DNA of 9,423 bases from Nitrospinaceae bacterium (GTDB lineage: Bacteria > Nitrospinota > Nitrospinia > Nitrospinales > VA-1), in NCBI GenBank assembly GCA_029937635.1, contig JAPYPM010000080.1, positions 1 to 9,423 on the forward strand, written 5' to 3'. This document shows, one piece after another, positions 7,095 to 9,423 of this stretch; positions within the stretch are counted from its first letter, which is position 1, and every line of letters starts with the position of its first letter. The notes beneath the pieces were generated by a model. That model searched no databases. It was given only the letters and a program-made list of their open reading frames with translations, and was not told the origin of the DNA. The translations under genes were made by a program, and so were the position numbers.

Positions 7095-8336
7095 CTAGCT
7101 TGCCAAGCGGGTTATCAATTTGATAGTTTTATTAACTGCACCACGGTTAGTAATGACTGTTTCCCATGCTTTTTTTCCAAGGCTTTGTTGTTTTTTTTCG
7201 TCTGCCAGTAATTGGTTTAAAACACCGTACAACTCTTCAGGACTGTTTATCTGAATTCCACCTCCTGATTCTATAAGCAAACGTGCTTCCTCTTCAAAGT
7301 TTTTCATATGCCTCCCAAAGACAACTGGCAAAGAATACGATGCAGGTTCAATAATATTTTGGCCTCCAAATCTAGGATTAAAACTACCGCCAACAAATGC
7401 AAGGCAAGCTTTCGCATAATATCCGTTCAACTCTCCTAACTGATCTAGTAAAACTAAACGAGAATTTTCCGAAACCAACGTTTCGGAGTGAAGTTTAAAA
7501 TCTATTTCATACTCCACCATTAATTCTTTAACCTCACGTAATCTCTCTAAATGACGAGGGGCAATCAAAAAATTAATTCTTGGATATTCTTGATGCAGTT
7601 TTACAATTGCATCCATCACAGGCCCTTCATCACCAGGGCGTGTTGAGCCAAAAACGACCCAGTTTGACTCATTTATTTCTAAAGGGGAGATATCTTTGCC
7701 TGTGACAAGAGCGTCAAACTTGATGTTTCCATTCACTGCCACTTTCTTCGGATCAACTCCCAAGCTTATTATACGATCAGCATCTTCTTTCGTGCGCATT
7801 GAAAAAAAAGATATATTTTTTTCGATCCATTTAAAAATAAAAGAAAAAAACCGGTAGCGGTCAAAAGATTTTTGAGTGATTCGCCCATTAGCAAGAAGAA
7901 CCGGTATCTCTCGGCGGTTGCATTCACTAATAAGGCCAGGCCACATTTCTGCTTCAATAAGAATAAGCATTGCAGGGCATAAATGGTTGAGCAAAGAATT
8001 AATCCATAGCAAAAAATCTGGCGGCATTCTAAATACGTGTTCTACCCCCTCCTTCTTTGCCTGATCAAAGCCTGTTGAAGTAAATGTAGACAAAATTACT
8101 GGTCGAGTTTCCCCTTTTTCTTTTAACCCTGAAATAAGAGTTCCTCCTAACTTTACCTCACCCACTGAAGCCGCATGAATCCAAATACAATCGTTCAATG
8201 GCTTAAGTAGTTTATACCCAAAAATCCTTTTCAAAAAATCGGATCTAAAGTTCGAACTAAAAATAGCTCGTAAGGCAATGACGGGCAAAGCAACTAGGAT
8301 GGCAAATCCAATGATAGTATGATAAATAATTCTCAT
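7095..8336 (-). CDS. waaA: Kdo transferase paralog 2 (WaaA/KdtA family)
   Basis: This is a second, complete WaaA-family glycosyltransferase of 413 residues, the first gene of the two-gene waaA unit. It has an N-terminal membrane anchor (about 3-26), HAASVGE (54-60) with the candidate catalytic Glu60, STFTSTGFDQAKK, and EAEMWPG (128-134), which keeps both Glu residues of that motif. In the C-terminal domain it has FGSTRPGDEGP, FLIAPRHLERL and GGSFNPRFGGQNIIEP, where Gln326 replaces the His of the more usual GGHN. So it diverges from paralog 1 at a different motif. It is divergent from lpxK across a 46-base gap, with a -10-like box nine bases before its ATG and no Shine-Dalgarno site. Linkage to lpxK supports a role in lipid A-Kdo synthesis. 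It could add the second Kdo or another sugar; that is inference. Confidence 0.92.
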   Translation of the reverse strand: MRIIYHTIIGFAILVALPVIALRAIFSSNFRSDFLKRIFGYKLLKPLNDCIWIHAASVGEVKLGGTLISGLKEKGETRPVILSTFTSTGFDQAKKEGVEHVFRMPPDFLLWINSLLNHLCPAMLILIEAEMWPGLISECNRREIPVLLANGRITQKSFDRYRFFSFIFKWIEKNISFFSMRTKEDADRIISLGVDPKKVAVNGNIKFDALVTGKDISPLEINESNWVVFGSTRPGDEGPVMDAIVKLHQEYPRINFLIAPRHLERLREVKELMVEYEIDFKLHSETLVSENSRLVLLDQLGELNGYYAKACLAFVGGSFNPRFGGQNIIEPASYSLPVVFGRHMKNFEEEARLLIESGGGIQINSPEELYGVLNQLLADEKKQQSLGKKAWETVITNRGAVNKTIKLITRLAS

Positions 8337-8345
8337 AGAAATTGA

Positions 8346-8373
8346 AGTATACTCAAATTAATGATACTGACGA
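8346..8373 (-). promoter_or_regulatory. Possible waaA promoter with a palindromic -10 shared with lpxK
   Basis: On the minus strand TCGTCA (8373-8368, four of six -35 positions) and TATACT (8351-8346, five of six) are separated by 16 bases. The -10 ends nine bases before the waaA ATG at 8336. The core is the palindrome AGTATACT (8346-8353), so the plus strand also has TATACT (8348-8353), which could serve lpxK with a leader of about 22 bases. No good -35 is seen for the plus direction. Confidence 0.42.
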
Positions 8374-8382
8374 CTACAATTT

Positions 8383-9423
8383 ATGAAATTTGAACAACTT
8401 TATTACCGGATTATTTCTCCACAGCGAAAGTTTTACCATTTTCCAGGCTATCTGATATTAAAACTACTTTCATTTTTTTACCTCTGGGGTCATTGTTTTC
8501 GCATGTGGGCCTACCGATGCGATCTATTCCCCTCACATAAACTTGAGTGTAGAGTCATAAGCGTTGGCAACTTGACCTTAGGTGGTACCGGGAAAACTCC
8601 AGTTGTTATGATGATAGCGGAAATTCTTCGCGGAAACGGAAGAAAACCTGGGGTTCTTTCTCGAGGCTATGGAGGAAATTCAAAAAATGAAATAAACATA
8701 GTGTGTGACGGAAAAAACATACTACTTTCAACTAAAATTGCCGGAGACGAAGCGGTGATGATGGCAAAACGACTTAAAAACGTACCAATACTAGTAGGCA
8801 GCGACCGATATCAAACTGGTCGTTATGCGATAAAAAAATTTGGAGTAGATACTTTGATCCTTGATGACGGTTTCCAGCACTTGGCCCTAAAACGTGATAT
8901 TAATATTTTATTATTTGACCATCAACGCCCTTTTGGCAATGGACAGCTCTTCCCTGCTGGTGAACTTCGAGAACCTAAAAAGGAGGCGCTTCGCGCTGAT
9001 TTAGTGTGCATCACTCGATATTCAGGGTCGAGCTATCCACCTGGTATTAACGAACAATTGACTAAGGGTTTGCCAATCATCAAATCTAACCTACGACTGG
9101 ACTCACTTTCAAATTTAAACAATGGAGAAGTTTTGGAAGTTAAACAACTACGAGACAAATCTGTCTCAGCTTTTTCTGGCATTGCCAATCCAAATGATTT
9201 TCGAAAACTTTTAGAAAAATCCGGTATGCGGGTGGTTCATTACCAGCCGTTTCCTGATCATCACGAATACACCCTAAACGACATTAGGCACATCGAAGAT
9301 TCAGCACGTAATTCAGGCGCAACATTTATTCTTACAACTGAAAAAGATGCTGTCAAAATAAACTCAAATTCAACTACTCTTCCTTTTTATAAAGTTGCTT
9401 TGGAAATGGAAATTTTAGAGGGG
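8383..9423 (+). CDS. lpxK: Tetraacyldisaccharide 4'-kinase LpxK (3' end outside the window)
   Basis: LpxK is the membrane-associated P-loop kinase that phosphorylates the 4' position of the tetraacyl disaccharide to make lipid IVA, the WaaA acceptor. The frame is open from ATG 8383 to the window edge, 347 codons without a stop. It has an N-terminal hydrophobic, aromatic segment (about 17-40), VISVGNLTLGGTGKTP with Walker A GGTGKT (67-72), LSRGYGG, DEAVMMAKRL, LDDGFQH (160-166), GQLFPAGELREP, FSGIANP, FPDHHEY (290-296) and TTEKDAVK (318-325). All are family signatures, including the Asp and His residues around the active site. LpxK proteins are usually about 320-360 residues, so only a short C-terminal piece should be missing. 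The start agrees with the usual LpxK N-terminus; no Shine-Dalgarno site is present. It is divergent from waaA, whereas in many genomes the two are on the same strand. Confidence 0.96.
   Translation, partial: MKFEQLYYRIISPQRKFYHFPGYLILKLLSFFYLWGHCFRMWAYRCDLFPSHKLECRVISVGNLTLGGTGKTPVVMMIAEILRGNGRKPGVLSRGYGGNSKNEINIVCDGKNILLSTKIAGDEAVMMAKRLKNVPILVGSDRYQTGRYAIKKFGVDTLILDDGFQHLALKRDINILLFDHQRPFGNGQLFPAGELREPKKEALRADLVCITRYSGSSYPPGINEQLTKGLPIIKSNLRLDSLSNLNNGEVLEVKQLRDKSVSAFSGIANPNDFRKLLEKSGMRVVHYQPFPDHHEYTLNDIRHIEDSARNSGATFILTTEKDAVKINSNSTTLPFYKVALEMEILEG

Overview
The window is AT-rich chromosomal DNA from a Gram-negative (diderm) bacterium that makes lipopolysaccharide: lptE, two waaA-type Kdo transferases and lpxK all lie within 8.3 kb. 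The order leuS-lptE-holA converging on rpsT resembles what I know from Deltaproteobacteria and their relatives (for example Geobacter-like genomes). The lineage is an inference from gene order and base composition; nothing here fixes a genus. The code is standard, with TAA, TAG and TGA all used as stops.

Layout. (1) 97-369 (+): rpsT, ribosomal protein S20, with a TTG start and a clear Shine-Dalgarno site. (2) 361-1144 (-): a broken holA (DNA polymerase III delta subunit). It is readable from its start to its original stop, but carries two in-frame TAA stops, two frameshifts at A-runs and an apparent internal deletion. (3) 1155-1670 (-): lptE, the lipoprotein of the LPS export translocon. (4) 1676-4177 (-): leuS, leucyl-tRNA synthetase. 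leuS, lptE and the holA remnant read as one operon. (5) 4178-4361: a divergent intergenic region with a promoter in each direction. (6) 4362-5786 (+): a PutP-like sodium/solute symporter. (7) 5789-7075 and 7095-8336 (-): two adjacent WaaA paralogs; the first ends 2 bases from the end of the symporter gene, tail to tail. (8) 8337-8382: a 46-base divergent gap holding a palindromic -10 element. (9) 8383 to the window end (+): lpxK, lipid A 4'-kinase, cut off by the window just before its expected stop.

How the genes fit together. LpxK phosphorylates the lipid A disaccharide to lipid IVA, WaaA enzymes add Kdo to lipid IVA, and LptE works with LptD to insert finished LPS in the outer membrane, so three steps of one pathway are represented. 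leuS and rpsT are translation genes; the symporter is a nutrient or osmolyte uptake gene.

Most notable points: the decayed holA, a subunit normally essential for clamp loading, in an otherwise intact operon; the tandem WaaA paralogs, which differ from each other at conserved motifs; and promoter-like elements whose -10 box lies only 9-10 bases before the start codon of leuS, the symporter gene and the second waaA, none of which has a Shine-Dalgarno site, suggesting leaderless mRNAs. No tRNA, rRNA, insertion sequence, CRISPR array or phage gene was seen, and no wholly new system is evident.
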